Shown here: piece by piece, positions 34,287 through 42,078 of the stretch
How positions within the stretch are numbered: position 1 is the stretch's first letter
How the letters are laid out: each line of letters starts with the position of its first letter
DNA from: Chondrinema litorale
GTDB taxonomy: Bacteria > Bacteroidota > Bacteroidia > Cytophagales > Flammeovirgaceae
Direction of reading: 5' to 3'
Assembly (NCBI RefSeq): GCF_026250525.1
Contig: NZ_CP111043.1
Location: 1,477,421 to 1,541,420, forward strand
DNA length: 64,000 bases
Position numbers and translations under genes: made by a program
The notes under the pieces: generated by a model
What the model was told of the DNA's origin: nothing
The model's input: the letters and a program-made list of their open reading frames with translations, nothing else
Databases searched by the model: none

Positions 34287-35708
34287 ATGATGGATTTAGA
34301 AGAATTCAGAAAGCAAGGACACGAACTTGTTGACTGGATGGCTGATTACTTTAAAAATATTGAAAACTATCCGGTAAAATCTCAAGTTTCACCCGGAGAT
34401 ATTTACAAGCAACTCCCAGATTCGGCACCAGAAGAAGGTGAGTCTTTTCCTGAAATAATGAATGATTTTAAAGAAAAGATTTTACCGGGAATTACTCACT
34501 GGCAACATCCCGGCTTTTTCGCCTACTTTAATGCAAACAACAGTTTCCCATCGATACTTGGCGAAATGCTCACAGCAACTATGGGTGCTCAGTGTATGAT
34601 TTGGGATACATCTCCCGCCGCTGCTGAACTCGAAGAGAAAACCATGAACTGGTTAAAAGAAATGCTTGGGTTACCTGCAAATCTACATGGTGTAATTCAA
34701 GACACTGCTTCAACTGCCAGTTTGGTAGCGATTCTTACTGCTAGAGAAAAATACAGCAACTATCAGGTTAACCAAAAAGGCTTTTCTTCAGACGAGCATT
34801 TCACTGTTTATTGTTCTACAGAAACTCATTCAAGTGTAGAGAAAGGAGTAAAGATTGCCGGAATCGGTAAAAAAAACCTCACTAAGATAAGTACAGATGA
34901 TAATCAAGCCATGAATCCAGAAGCGCTTGAAACAGCCATAAAAACTGATATTGCAAATGGCAAAAAGCCTATTTGTGTTGTAGCAGCTTTAGGTACCACC
35001 AGTACAACCGCAGTTGATCCGTTAAAAGAAATTGCTGCTATATGTAAAAAATATAATTGCTGGCTTCATGTAGATGCTGCTTATGCTGGTTCTGCACTCA
35101 TCTTACCAGAATACCGCTGGATGATTGAAGGAATAGAAGATGTAGACAGCTTTGTTTTTAATCCTCACAAATGGTTATTCGTCAATTTCGATTGCACAGC
35201 TTACTATGTTAAAGATAAAGAGGCTTTACTTAGAACTTTTGAAATTCTCCCAGAATATTTAAAAACTGTTTCGAGAGGTAAAGTAAATGATTACAGAGAT
35301 TGGGGCGTCCAACTCGGCAGAAGGTTTAGAGCACTTAAACTTTGGTTTGTTATAAGAAACTTTGGCGTAAAAGGTTTACAACAAAAACTGAGATCACATA
35401 TGGAGCTTGCCCAATCGCTAGAAAGTTGGATCAACGAAAACGAAGATTTTGAAATTCTAGCTCCTGTTAATTTTAATCTTGTTTGTTTCAGATATCACCC
35501 GACTCATATTAATGATGAAGAAACACTTACCAAGATGAATACACAACTTTTAAATGCAATAAATCAAACAGGTAATTTCTTTATCACACACACCAAAATC
35601 AAAGGGAAATATACAATTAGAGTTGTTACAGGGCAAACTAACGTCGAACAAACTCATGTAGAAAAATTCTGGAAACTGTTAATTAGTTGTATTAAAGATT
35701 TAAGTTAA
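34287..35708 (+). CDS. Aromatic L-amino acid decarboxylase-like enzyme (group II, PLP)
   Basis: 473 aa. The PLP lysine is in FNPHKWLFVNFDC near residue 290, preceded by the HVDAAYAGSA cofactor motif; the N-terminus ELVDWMADYFKNIE and GITHWQHPGFFAYF are hallmarks of the DDC/tyrosine decarboxylase group. It should remove CO2 from an aromatic amino acid; the exact one cannot be read from sequence. It starts 12 nt after the envelope protein gene, so it is probably the last gene of the ExbB/ExbD-like operon, an unexpected neighbour. Two in-frame ATGs (34287, 34290) are equivalent. Confidence 0.92.
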   Translation: MMDLEEFRKQGHELVDWMADYFKNIENYPVKSQVSPGDIYKQLPDSAPEEGESFPEIMNDFKEKILPGITHWQHPGFFAYFNANNSFPSILGEMLTATMGAQCMIWDTSPAAAELEEKTMNWLKEMLGLPANLHGVIQDTASTASLVAILTAREKYSNYQVNQKGFSSDEHFTVYCSTETHSSVEKGVKIAGIGKKNLTKISTDDNQAMNPEALETAIKTDIANGKKPICVVAALGTTSTTAVDPLKEIAAICKKYNCWLHVDAAYAGSALILPEYRWMIEGIEDVDSFVFNPHKWLFVNFDCTAYYVKDKEALLRTFEILPEYLKTVSRGKVNDYRDWGVQLGRRFRALKLWFVIRNFGVKGLQQKLRSHMELAQSLESWINENEDFEILAPVNFNLVCFRYHPTHINDEETLTKMNTQLLNAINQTGNFFITHTKIKGKYTIRVVTGQTNVEQTHVEKFWKLLISCIKDLS

Positions 35709-35824
35709 CTCGCTCAAAAAGCACACTCAAGACACCACAACTCATTCATATTGAAATACTTATAATCTTAATTATAAATTATAATAATTAAGCATGTGAA
35801 ATTTTTTTGCAAAAAAATTGTTTT

Positions 35825-35840
35825 ATTATGCATGCATAAT
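35825..35840. promoter_or_regulatory. Palindromic operator 1
   Basis: ATTATGCATGCATAAT, a 16-nt perfect palindrome sharing the 14-nt core TTATGCATGCATAA with the site at 35870-35889. It lies just upstream of the presumed promoter of the acyl-CoA dehydrogenase gene. Confidence 0.7.
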
Positions 35841-35855
35841 AAATAAAAAATTTTA

Positions 35856-35863
35856 TATATTTG
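35856..35863 (+). promoter_or_regulatory. -7 box of the acyl-CoA dehydrogenase promoter
   Basis: TATATTTG matches TAnnTTTG exactly. The start of transcription would be near 35870, exactly where operator 2 begins. No clear -33 TTTG is seen, which could indicate dependence on an activator. Confidence 0.5.
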
Positions 35864-35869
35864 TTTAAT

Positions 35870-35889
35870 ATGTTATGCATGCATAACAT
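35870..35889. promoter_or_regulatory. Palindromic operator 2
   Basis: A 20-nt perfect palindrome with core TTATGCATGCATAA, 47 nt centre-to-centre from operator 1, overlapping the predicted transcription start. Two dimer sites flanking the -7 box suggest repression by a TetR- or GntR-type regulator of fatty acid genes; no such regulator gene is in the window. Confidence 0.72.
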
Positions 35890-35937
35890 TCTTATGGAGA
35901 TTACCGTTTTTAATAAGTAAAAAAACAACAAGTAAAT

Positions 35938-37737
35938 ATGGATGCATCAGTTGCTAAAAAAGCCATTAAAGGTGGCGAATTCCTAATCAAAGAAACCGAA
36001 GCTCAAGATATCTTCATCCCTGAAGAATTTACCGAAGAACAAAGAATGATGGCTGAGGCTACTCAGGACTTCATTGATACCGAAATATTTCCTCAAATTG
36101 AAGACATAGATAGTTATAAAGAAGGTTTGATGCGTAGCATCTTCAATAAAGCAGGAGAACTCGGACTATTGGGAATTGCTGTTCCAGAAGAATACGGAGG
36201 ATTAGGCATGAGTTTTAATACTTCTATGCTCATTGCCGATGTAATTGGTTCAGCAGGTTCTTTTTCAACTACTTATGGTGCGCATACTGGAATTGGTACA
36301 CTTCCAATTCTTTACTACGGAAACGAAGAACAAAAACAGAAATATCTGCCAAAGCTGGCTACTGGTGAATGGGCTGCCTGTTATTGCCTTACAGAACCAG
36401 ATGCAGGGTCAGATGCTAACTCAGGAAAAACCAAAGCTGAGTTAACTGAAGATGGCAAACATTACAAAATTAATGGACAAAAAATGTGGATTTCCAATGC
36501 TGGATTTGCAGACTTGTTCATTGTATTTGCTCGTATCGAAGACGATAAAAACCTCACTGCATTTATTGTAGAAAAAACCTTTGGTGGCATTACCATGAAC
36601 GACGAAGAGCGTAAAATGGGAATTAAAGGTTCTTCTACTCGCCAAGTATTCTTTAACGATTGCATGGTACCAATAGAAAATATGCTTTCAGAAAGAGGCA
36701 ATGGATTTAAAATCGCGGTGAACATTCTAAACATTGGTAGAATTAAATTGGGTGCTGGCGTAATTGGTGGATGTAAAATGGTTGCTAAAAATGCTGTAAA
36801 CTACTCTAATGAGAGAAAACAGTTTGGTAAATCAATCGGAACGTTTGGAGCTATTAAACAGAAATTAGCTGAAATGGCAGTTAAAACTTTCGTTACTGAA
36901 TCTGCTGCTTATCGTGCTGGTCAAGATATAGAAGACTTAATTAATGATATGATTGCCAATGGCATGGATGAATCTGAAGCTAAACTTAAAGCTACAGAAC
37001 AGTTCGCTATTGAATGCGCCATTATTAAAATTCATGGTTCTGAGGTGCTTGACTATGTAGTTGATGAAGGTGTACAAACTTACGGAGGTATGGGATTCTC
37101 AGAAGAAGCGCCAATGTCTAGAGCTTACAGAGATGCACGTATTTCTAGAATCTACGAAGGTACCAACGAAATTAACCGCATGCTCTTGGTAGGTATGACC
37201 TTTAAAAGAGCACTTAAAGGTGAACTAAACTTAATGGGGCCTGCAATGGATGTTGCTAAAGAATTAACATCTGTACCTTCTTTTGCTTCAATCGATACCA
37301 GTATCCCATTTGCCGAAGAGAAATCAGTAATTAAAAACTTGAAGAAGGCCATCTTAATGGTTGCTGGTAAAGCTGCTCAAACTTTTGGCCCTAAACTAAA
37401 TGATGAGCAAGAAGTACTGATGAACATTGCAGATATGATGGTGGAAGTATATGCCGCCGAATCAGCCATACTGAGAGTAGAAAAATTAATGAGCTCTAAA
37501 GGAGAAGAAGCTGTAAAACTGCAAAAAAACATTGCTCTTATCAATTTATTCGAAGCAGTTGATAAAGTAAATGTCGCAGGCAAAGAAGCTATCGCTGCAT
37601 TTGTAAAAGGGGACGAGCAAAAAGTAATGCTCATGGGTTTAAAGAGATATACCAAATTAACTAATCTGGTAAATACGCATAAACTCAGAAGAGAGATTGC
37701 AGATGCAATGCTCGAAAAAAGTGATTACATATTTTGA
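35938..37737 (+). CDS. Acyl-CoA dehydrogenase, long form (fatty acid beta-oxidation)
   Basis: 599 aa, about 200 longer than classical ACADs because of a C-terminal helical domain (residues about 430-599), as in the VLCAD/ACAD9-like bacterial enzymes. FAD-binding motifs: CYCLTEPDAGSDANS and MWISNAGFADLF; the YGGMGFSEEAPMSRAYRDAR and YEGTNEINR segment marks the active-site region. It makes trans-2-enoyl-CoA from acyl-CoA. Thiolase and hydratase genes commonly next to it are absent. Expression is probably controlled by the twin palindromes upstream. Confidence 0.95.
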   Translation: MDASVAKKAIKGGEFLIKETEAQDIFIPEEFTEEQRMMAEATQDFIDTEIFPQIEDIDSYKEGLMRSIFNKAGELGLLGIAVPEEYGGLGMSFNTSMLIADVIGSAGSFSTTYGAHTGIGTLPILYYGNEEQKQKYLPKLATGEWAACYCLTEPDAGSDANSGKTKAELTEDGKHYKINGQKMWISNAGFADLFIVFARIEDDKNLTAFIVEKTFGGITMNDEERKMGIKGSSTRQVFFNDCMVPIENMLSERGNGFKIAVNILNIGRIKLGAGVIGGCKMVAKNAVNYSNERKQFGKSIGTFGAIKQKLAEMAVKTFVTESAAYRAGQDIEDLINDMIANGMDESEAKLKATEQFAIECAIIKIHGSEVLDYVVDEGVQTYGGMGFSEEAPMSRAYRDARISRIYEGTNEINRMLLVGMTFKRALKGELNLMGPAMDVAKELTSVPSFASIDTSIPFAEEKSVIKNLKKAILMVAGKAAQTFGPKLNDEQEVLMNIADMMVEVYAAESAILRVEKLMSSKGEEAVKLQKNIALINLFEAVDKVNVAGKEAIAAFVKGDEQKVMLMGLKRYTKLTNLVNTHKLRREIADAMLEKSDYIF

Positions 37738-37757
37738 TCAATTATATAATTACAAGC

Positions 37758-37787
37758 AAAAAGTCGCTTAATCGAGCGACTTTTTTT
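37758..37787 (+). terminator. Intrinsic terminator of the acyl-CoA dehydrogenase gene
   Basis: GTCGCT (37763-37768) pairs with AGCGAC (37775-37780), flanked by five A residues and seven T residues. Confidence 0.88.
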
Positions 37788-37807
37788 ATGCCCTTAAATA
37801 TAATGTT

Positions 37808-38290
37808 TCACAAACTCTTTTTATCAAATTGAAGCGGTAATAAAGAAGCTACCGAGGGGAAAACCAAAACACCACCATCACTTTCAAGCAATACTTCTAT
37901 ATTTCCTTCTTGTATATGTTCATATTCTAACATTGCTTGCCTGCAACTTCCACAAGGTGAAACTGCTAAAAACTTATCTTCTCCAGTCCGATGTGCAGTA
38001 ACTGCTATTGCCTTTATTTTCTTTCCTTTATGATTAGCACCAGCCCAGTAAATAGCTGAGCGTTCTGCACATAAACCAGAAGGATAAGCGGCATTTTCTT
38101 GGTTTGCTCCTGTTACAACCTCGCCATCTTCCAATATTAAAGCTGCCCCTACACAAAAATTAGAATATGGTGAATAAGCTCCTTGGCAAGCCTCCCTTGC
38201 TTTTTCGATAAGCATTTTCCCATTATTTGGCAGGAGATTTTCATTTTTATATAAATTAGCAGTAGTACTAAAAACAATTTTTTCAGGCAT
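37808..38290 (-). CDS. cdd: Cytidine deaminase
   Basis: 160 aa, homotetramer-type. Zinc ligands and catalytic Glu are in GLCAERSAIYWAG and SPCGSCRQAMLEYE; the substrate motif GAYSPYSNFCVGAAL precedes them. It deaminates cytidine and deoxycytidine in pyrimidine salvage. Divergent from the saccharopine dehydrogenase gene with only 46 nt between them. Confidence 0.96.
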   Translation of the reverse strand: MPEKIVFSTTANLYKNENLLPNNGKMLIEKAREACQGAYSPYSNFCVGAALILEDGEVVTGANQENAAYPSGLCAERSAIYWAGANHKGKKIKAIAVTAHRTGEDKFLAVSPCGSCRQAMLEYEHIQEGNIEVLLESDGGVLVFPSVASLLPLQFDKKSL

Positions 38291-38336
38291 ATTCTTTTCT
38301 TGATTTGATATGTCAATAAAATAAATCCTTTAACCA

Positions 38337-39680
38337 ATGGCAAGCAAAAAAATATTATTAATCGGTGCAGGTAGATCTTCAAATGTGTTAATCAGTTTCT
38401 TACTTCAAAATAAGAGCAAAGAAAACTGGGAGCTAACTTTTGCTGACGCCAACATGGAAACTCTTAAAAGCAAAGTATCTTCTAAAGATGCTCATCTAGT
38501 TACTTTAGACGTCAATAATAATGAAGCTTGTGCCGAATTGGTAAAAGCTGCTGATATCGTAATATCTATGGTTCCTGCATTTTTACACATGTATGTTGCG
38601 AGAAACTGTGTAAAATACGGAAAAAATATGGTAACTGCTTCTTATGTATCGGAAGATATGCAGCAGTTAGATAAAGAAGCAAAAGATAAAGGTGTACTTC
38701 TACTCAATGAAATTGGTCTAGACCCCGGTTTAGATCACCTCTCCGCCATGAAGATAATTGATAGTTTAAGAGATGCCGGAGCCGAAATGCTCAACTTCGA
38801 ATCTTTTGCAGGTGGTTTATTAGCTCCCGAAAGCGAAAAAGATAATCCTTGGAAATACAAATTCACTTGGAACCCAAGAAATGTAGTACTTGCAGGACAA
38901 GGAACTGTAAAGTTTATACAAGAAGATAGATATAAATACATCCCTTATCACAGACTTTTTAGAAGAACAGAAATTATTGATATTGAAGGTTTTGGAAGAT
39001 TTGAAGGATATCCTAACCGCGACTCACTAAAATATATTGATGCGTATAACTTAAGAGGAATTCCCACTATTTTTAGAGGCACCCTACGCAGACCCGGTTA
39101 TTGTAGGGCATGGAATGCCTTTGTTCAATTAGGTGCAACGGATGATTCATACAAAATTGAAGATTCTGAGAATATGACCTATCGACAGTTTATCAACTCT
39201 TTTTTAAGCTATAATCCAACCGACTCAGTTGAGCTTAAACTGATGCATTATTTACACCTCGATCAAGATTCTGATGTTATGGAAAAACTAGAATGGTTAG
39301 GTGTTTTTAGTGATAAAAAAGTAGGCTTAAAAAATGCCACTCCTGCCCAGATTCTCCAAAAAATACTCGAAGACAAATGGTCACTTGATCCTGATGATAA
39401 AGATATGATTGTAATGTGGCACCAGTTTATTTACAATCTTAATGGTAAAAAAGAAAGACGAACTTCTTCTATGGTTGTAACTGGCGAGGACACAGAAAAA
39501 ACAGCAATGGCTAAAACAGTTGGTTTGCCAGTAGGTATTGCTACACAATTAATTTTAAGAGGTGAGATTAATGATACAGGTGTAAAAATACCAACAAAAA
39601 AATCTATTTATGAACCAGTTTTGGCTGTTTTAGAGGCTTACGGTATTCAGTTTAATGAAACAACTGAAGATTGGGTTTAA
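38337..39680 (+). CDS. Saccharopine dehydrogenase (L-glutamate-forming type)
   Basis: 447 aa. NAD(P)-binding Rossmann start KKILLIGAGRSSNVLI with GxGxxx; next YVSEDMQQLDKEAKDKG and NEIGLDPGLDHLSAM, hallmarks of the LYS9/AASS C-terminal domain; the C-terminal part has VVTGEDTEKTAMAKTVGLP. It oxidises saccharopine or makes it in lysine metabolism. Bacteria of this group often have it for lysine catabolism; the partner lysine-2-oxoglutarate reductase is not here. Confidence 0.93.
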   Translation: MASKKILLIGAGRSSNVLISFLLQNKSKENWELTFADANMETLKSKVSSKDAHLVTLDVNNNEACAELVKAADIVISMVPAFLHMYVARNCVKYGKNMVTASYVSEDMQQLDKEAKDKGVLLLNEIGLDPGLDHLSAMKIIDSLRDAGAEMLNFESFAGGLLAPESEKDNPWKYKFTWNPRNVVLAGQGTVKFIQEDRYKYIPYHRLFRRTEIIDIEGFGRFEGYPNRDSLKYIDAYNLRGIPTIFRGTLRRPGYCRAWNAFVQLGATDDSYKIEDSENMTYRQFINSFLSYNPTDSVELKLMHYLHLDQDSDVMEKLEWLGVFSDKKVGLKNATPAQILQKILEDKWSLDPDDKDMIVMWHQFIYNLNGKKERRTSSMVVTGEDTEKTAMAKTVGLPVGIATQLILRGEINDTGVKIPTKKSIYEPVLAVLEAYGIQFNETTEDWV

Positions 39681-39684
39681 ATAC

Positions 39685-39730
39685 AAAATCCTCAATGTAC
39701 ATATATTAAGACATTGAGGATTTTACTCTT
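39685..39730. terminator. Bidirectional terminator
   Basis: A 14-bp perfect stem (39685-39698 with 39711-39724) between convergent genes, with A-rich and T-rich ends. Confidence 0.85.
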
Positions 39731-40745
39731 AATTGAATTTTACACTCCCATAAGAAGACTCTACAGATACAAAAGAAGTTCCTCCTTTTCCTCTATAACC
39801 ACTATACTCTGCGGAAGTATATCCTTCGATTTGCTTCTTTATTTCAACTCCTGAAATATTTGTATTAAAACTGCCATAAGACACATCTACATCAAAAACA
39901 AAATCGGGCGTATCTTCTAAATCTAATGAGAGTGAGCCATAGGAAATTTCTATATCTATTCTTGAAAAACTACTTTTTACATTTTCTATATCAACACCTC
40001 CAAATTTAGATTCTAACTCAAGTCTGTGATTTAACTGCCTTAATCTAAAATGAGAATAAGCACTTTCAACTTCTAGTTCATCTGCCTCATCAATCTCCAC
40101 TTTACCGTTTCTATCATCTATAATTAAGGTTCCGGCTTTGCCTATTTCCACATAGCCACAATAACTCGACTTTAAAGTACCAGAGCCAATTTCTTCAATT
40201 GTAGCAGAACCATAGCTCACTTTAATTTCGGAACCTTTTCCCATCAATCGTTTTGCATTAATACTTCCATAAGCACTTACCAACTCTAATGAACCTGTAT
40301 GGTTGCCAATATAAATTGGTCCAAAACGATTGTCTAAATCTAATGACAGGCTTTGTGGCATATTCACCTCATAATTAATTTCAAAACCAGACTTATTGTT
40401 ATTATTAGAACTCTTAGAAATATTTGTTTCAAAAGTAATGAGACTACCACTCTTTTTATGGTCTATATCGATTTTATCAAGTAAATCTTGGGCTGTTTCC
40501 TCATTTCTTCCCCATGTAGTGATTACAATATCAACAGTCAATTGATTTTTCGTCCAAGTATTTATTTTCACCTCGCCAAAGCGGTTTTCTATCACCAATT
40601 TATCATTAGTAGATACAGTATATTGCTCACTTTTCTTCTTACTCAATTCATACCCTCGCCTTTGAGCCTGCACGTTGGTTGTTAGCAATAAAAATAAACT
40701 GCAGACATAGAGGTAAATAAGCCTATATTTGAATAACATCATCAT
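39729..40745 (-). CDS. DUF4097-like secreted beta-helix protein
   Basis: 338 aa with a signal peptide (LIYLYVCSLFLLLTTNVQA). The body is a run of short strands that repeat a Ser-Tyr-Gly theme: LVSAYGSINA, IKVSYGSATIEE, IEISYGSLSLDL, VESSYGSVKFN, typical of the DUF4097 adhesin-like beta solenoid. Three ATGs overlap at 40745, 40742 and 40739; the start overlaps the end of the upstream gene by up to 23 nt, indicating translational coupling. It is the last gene of the ECF sigma operon. Confidence 0.82.
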   Translation of the reverse strand: MMMLFKYRLIYLYVCSLFLLLTTNVQAQRRGYELSKKKSEQYTVSTNDKLVIENRFGEVKINTWTKNQLTVDIVITTWGRNEETAQDLLDKIDIDHKKSGSLITFETNISKSSNNNNKSGFEINYEVNMPQSLSLDLDNRFGPIYIGNHTGSLELVSAYGSINAKRLMGKGSEIKVSYGSATIEEIGSGTLKSSYCGYVEIGKAGTLIIDDRNGKVEIDEADELEVESAYSHFRLRQLNHRLELESKFGGVDIENVKSSFSRIDIEISYGSLSLDLEDTPDFVFDVDVSYGSFNTNISGVEIKKQIEGYTSAEYSGYRGKGGTSFVSVESSYGSVKFN

Positions 40746-41439
40746 TATTTTGTCCCGTGTTTTTAATACTTTTTAATATCTCTAGTTGTCTGTTCAGAAT
40801 CTCCATTCTCAACTGTAAATTATCTATTAGTGCTTTCACTATTAAATCATTTTCAGTGCCCTTCAAAAGTTCATTCTTAATTTCGGTATAAGCAGAATCA
40901 AGATGTTCCAAATCATATTTAAACTCTTCATTTAGTCCTAAAGAAACCAAATCATACTGCATCAACTCCTCTTTTTTTACTGCGATCATTGATTCGTAAT
41001 AAGTCTCAGCTTCTGATAACTCCGGGTTTATTTGAGCCAAACCCTCCTTCACTGTCATGCCTTCTGATTCATGCTGACCTGAATTATTATTTGAGTTCAT
41101 AATTTTGAACTGAACCCAAACAATGGCTATCAAAAACACAGTAAATACTGCTGCAAGTCTCCATAAGTAAGCAATAGGCACTAGTTTTCGAGTTTCTTTT
41201 ACTGGCTTACTTATAGATAAATGACTTTGTTCAGTTTCACTTTCAAGCTCCCCACTAATTTTTCCCCACAATCCTGTTGATGCCTCTTTTTGATCAAACT
41301 CCTTCCTGTTTTCGCCAATAAAACCTTTTAACTGCGCTGTATTGAGAGAATCATTTATGCCTTGCCACACCTTGTTTGAAGGGCTAAGTTTATCAAATGA
41401 TTCTTTATTCTCTTTTATATATTTTTCCAGTTTATCCAT
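40723..41439 (-). CDS. Membrane protein with anti-sigma-like layout
   Basis: 238 aa. Residues 1-90 are soluble and cytosolic, with two similar blocks (KENKESFDKLSPSNKVWQGI and GENRKEFDQKEASTGLWGKI) that look like an internal repeat. One membrane helix near 93-112 (LAAVFTVFLIAIVWV) follows, then a periplasmic helical coiled domain. Position directly behind the ECF sigma gene (26 nt) and this topology suggest an anti-sigma factor, although no ZAS zinc motif is seen. The repeat is directly visible; the role is inferred. Confidence 0.7.
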   Translation of the reverse strand: MDKLEKYIKENKESFDKLSPSNKVWQGINDSLNTAQLKGFIGENRKEFDQKEASTGLWGKISGELESETEQSHLSISKPVKETRKLVPIAYLWRLAAVFTVFLIAIVWVQFKIMNSNNNSGQHESEGMTVKEGLAQINPELSEAETYYESMIAVKKEELMQYDLVSLGLNEEFKYDLEHLDSAYTEIKNELLKGTENDLIVKALIDNLQLRMEILNRQLEILKSIKNTGQNNDDVIQI

Positions 41440-41465
41440 TTAATCAATTCATTTAAATGAAACCT

Positions 41466-41996
41466 TTAGTACTGAGCCATTATAGCTTTTAACTTCTTTT
41501 TTGCCCTGTTTAACTGAGACTTAGAAGTTGATTCGGATATACCTAGGATTTCTCCTATTTCACTGTGGTCGTATCCTTCCAATAAGTAGAGTGAAAACAC
41601 AATTCGGTACCCTTCTGGTAACAACTCCATCGCCTTTCTAATTTTTTCAACATTGAATTCTATGTCGTTTTCATCAATGTTTTTTCCGCTATCAGGCTCG
41701 GGAATATCCACAGGGTGCTCATCAATAGACACTAGAGATTGTTTTTTCTTTCTTATAGCATTAATCGCATGATTAATAACAATTCGTTTTAACCAAGCAC
41801 CAAAAGTTGCATCACCTTTAAAAGATGATAAGTTTCTGAATGCACTTACAAATGATTCTTGCAAAACATCTTCAGCTTCTTCATAGTTGTTCAGTATTCT
41901 AAAACAAATATTAAACATTGCCTTAGAATATTGCTGATACACTTCGTATTGAGCCTGCCTGTTTCCCTGCATGCATTTTTCAAGCAGAATGAGCAT
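41466..41996 (-). CDS. ECF-type RNA polymerase sigma factor
   Basis: About 176 aa. Region 2 has FNICFRILNNYEEAEDVLQESFVSAFRNL; region 4 has LPEGYRIVFSLYLLEGYDHSEIGEIL and ISESTSKSQLNRAKKKL. It is a sigma-70 family factor of the extracytoplasmic type. I chose the ATG at 41996, preceded by GGAAAAAGAA; the longer frame begins with TTG at 42020. The anti-sigma-like gene follows, so it likely answers to an envelope signal and controls its own operon. Confidence 0.93.
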   Translation of the reverse strand: MLILLEKCMQGNRQAQYEVYQQYSKAMFNICFRILNNYEEAEDVLQESFVSAFRNLSSFKGDATFGAWLKRIVINHAINAIRKKKQSLVSIDEHPVDIPEPDSGKNIDENDIEFNVEKIRKAMELLPEGYRIVFSLYLLEGYDHSEIGEILGISESTSKSQLNRAKKKLKAIMAQY

Positions 41997-42078
41997 TTCT
42001 TTTTCCAGTTGAGCTTTCAATCTAAATTCATAATAAAGACAGTACTTATAAGAGAGGGTTGCATGCTGGGAAAATATT

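Noticed and set aside
36442..37655. Several minus-strand frames of 66-92 aa within the long acyl-CoA dehydrogenase
   Set aside because: All are antisense to a well-conserved enzyme and show no motif.
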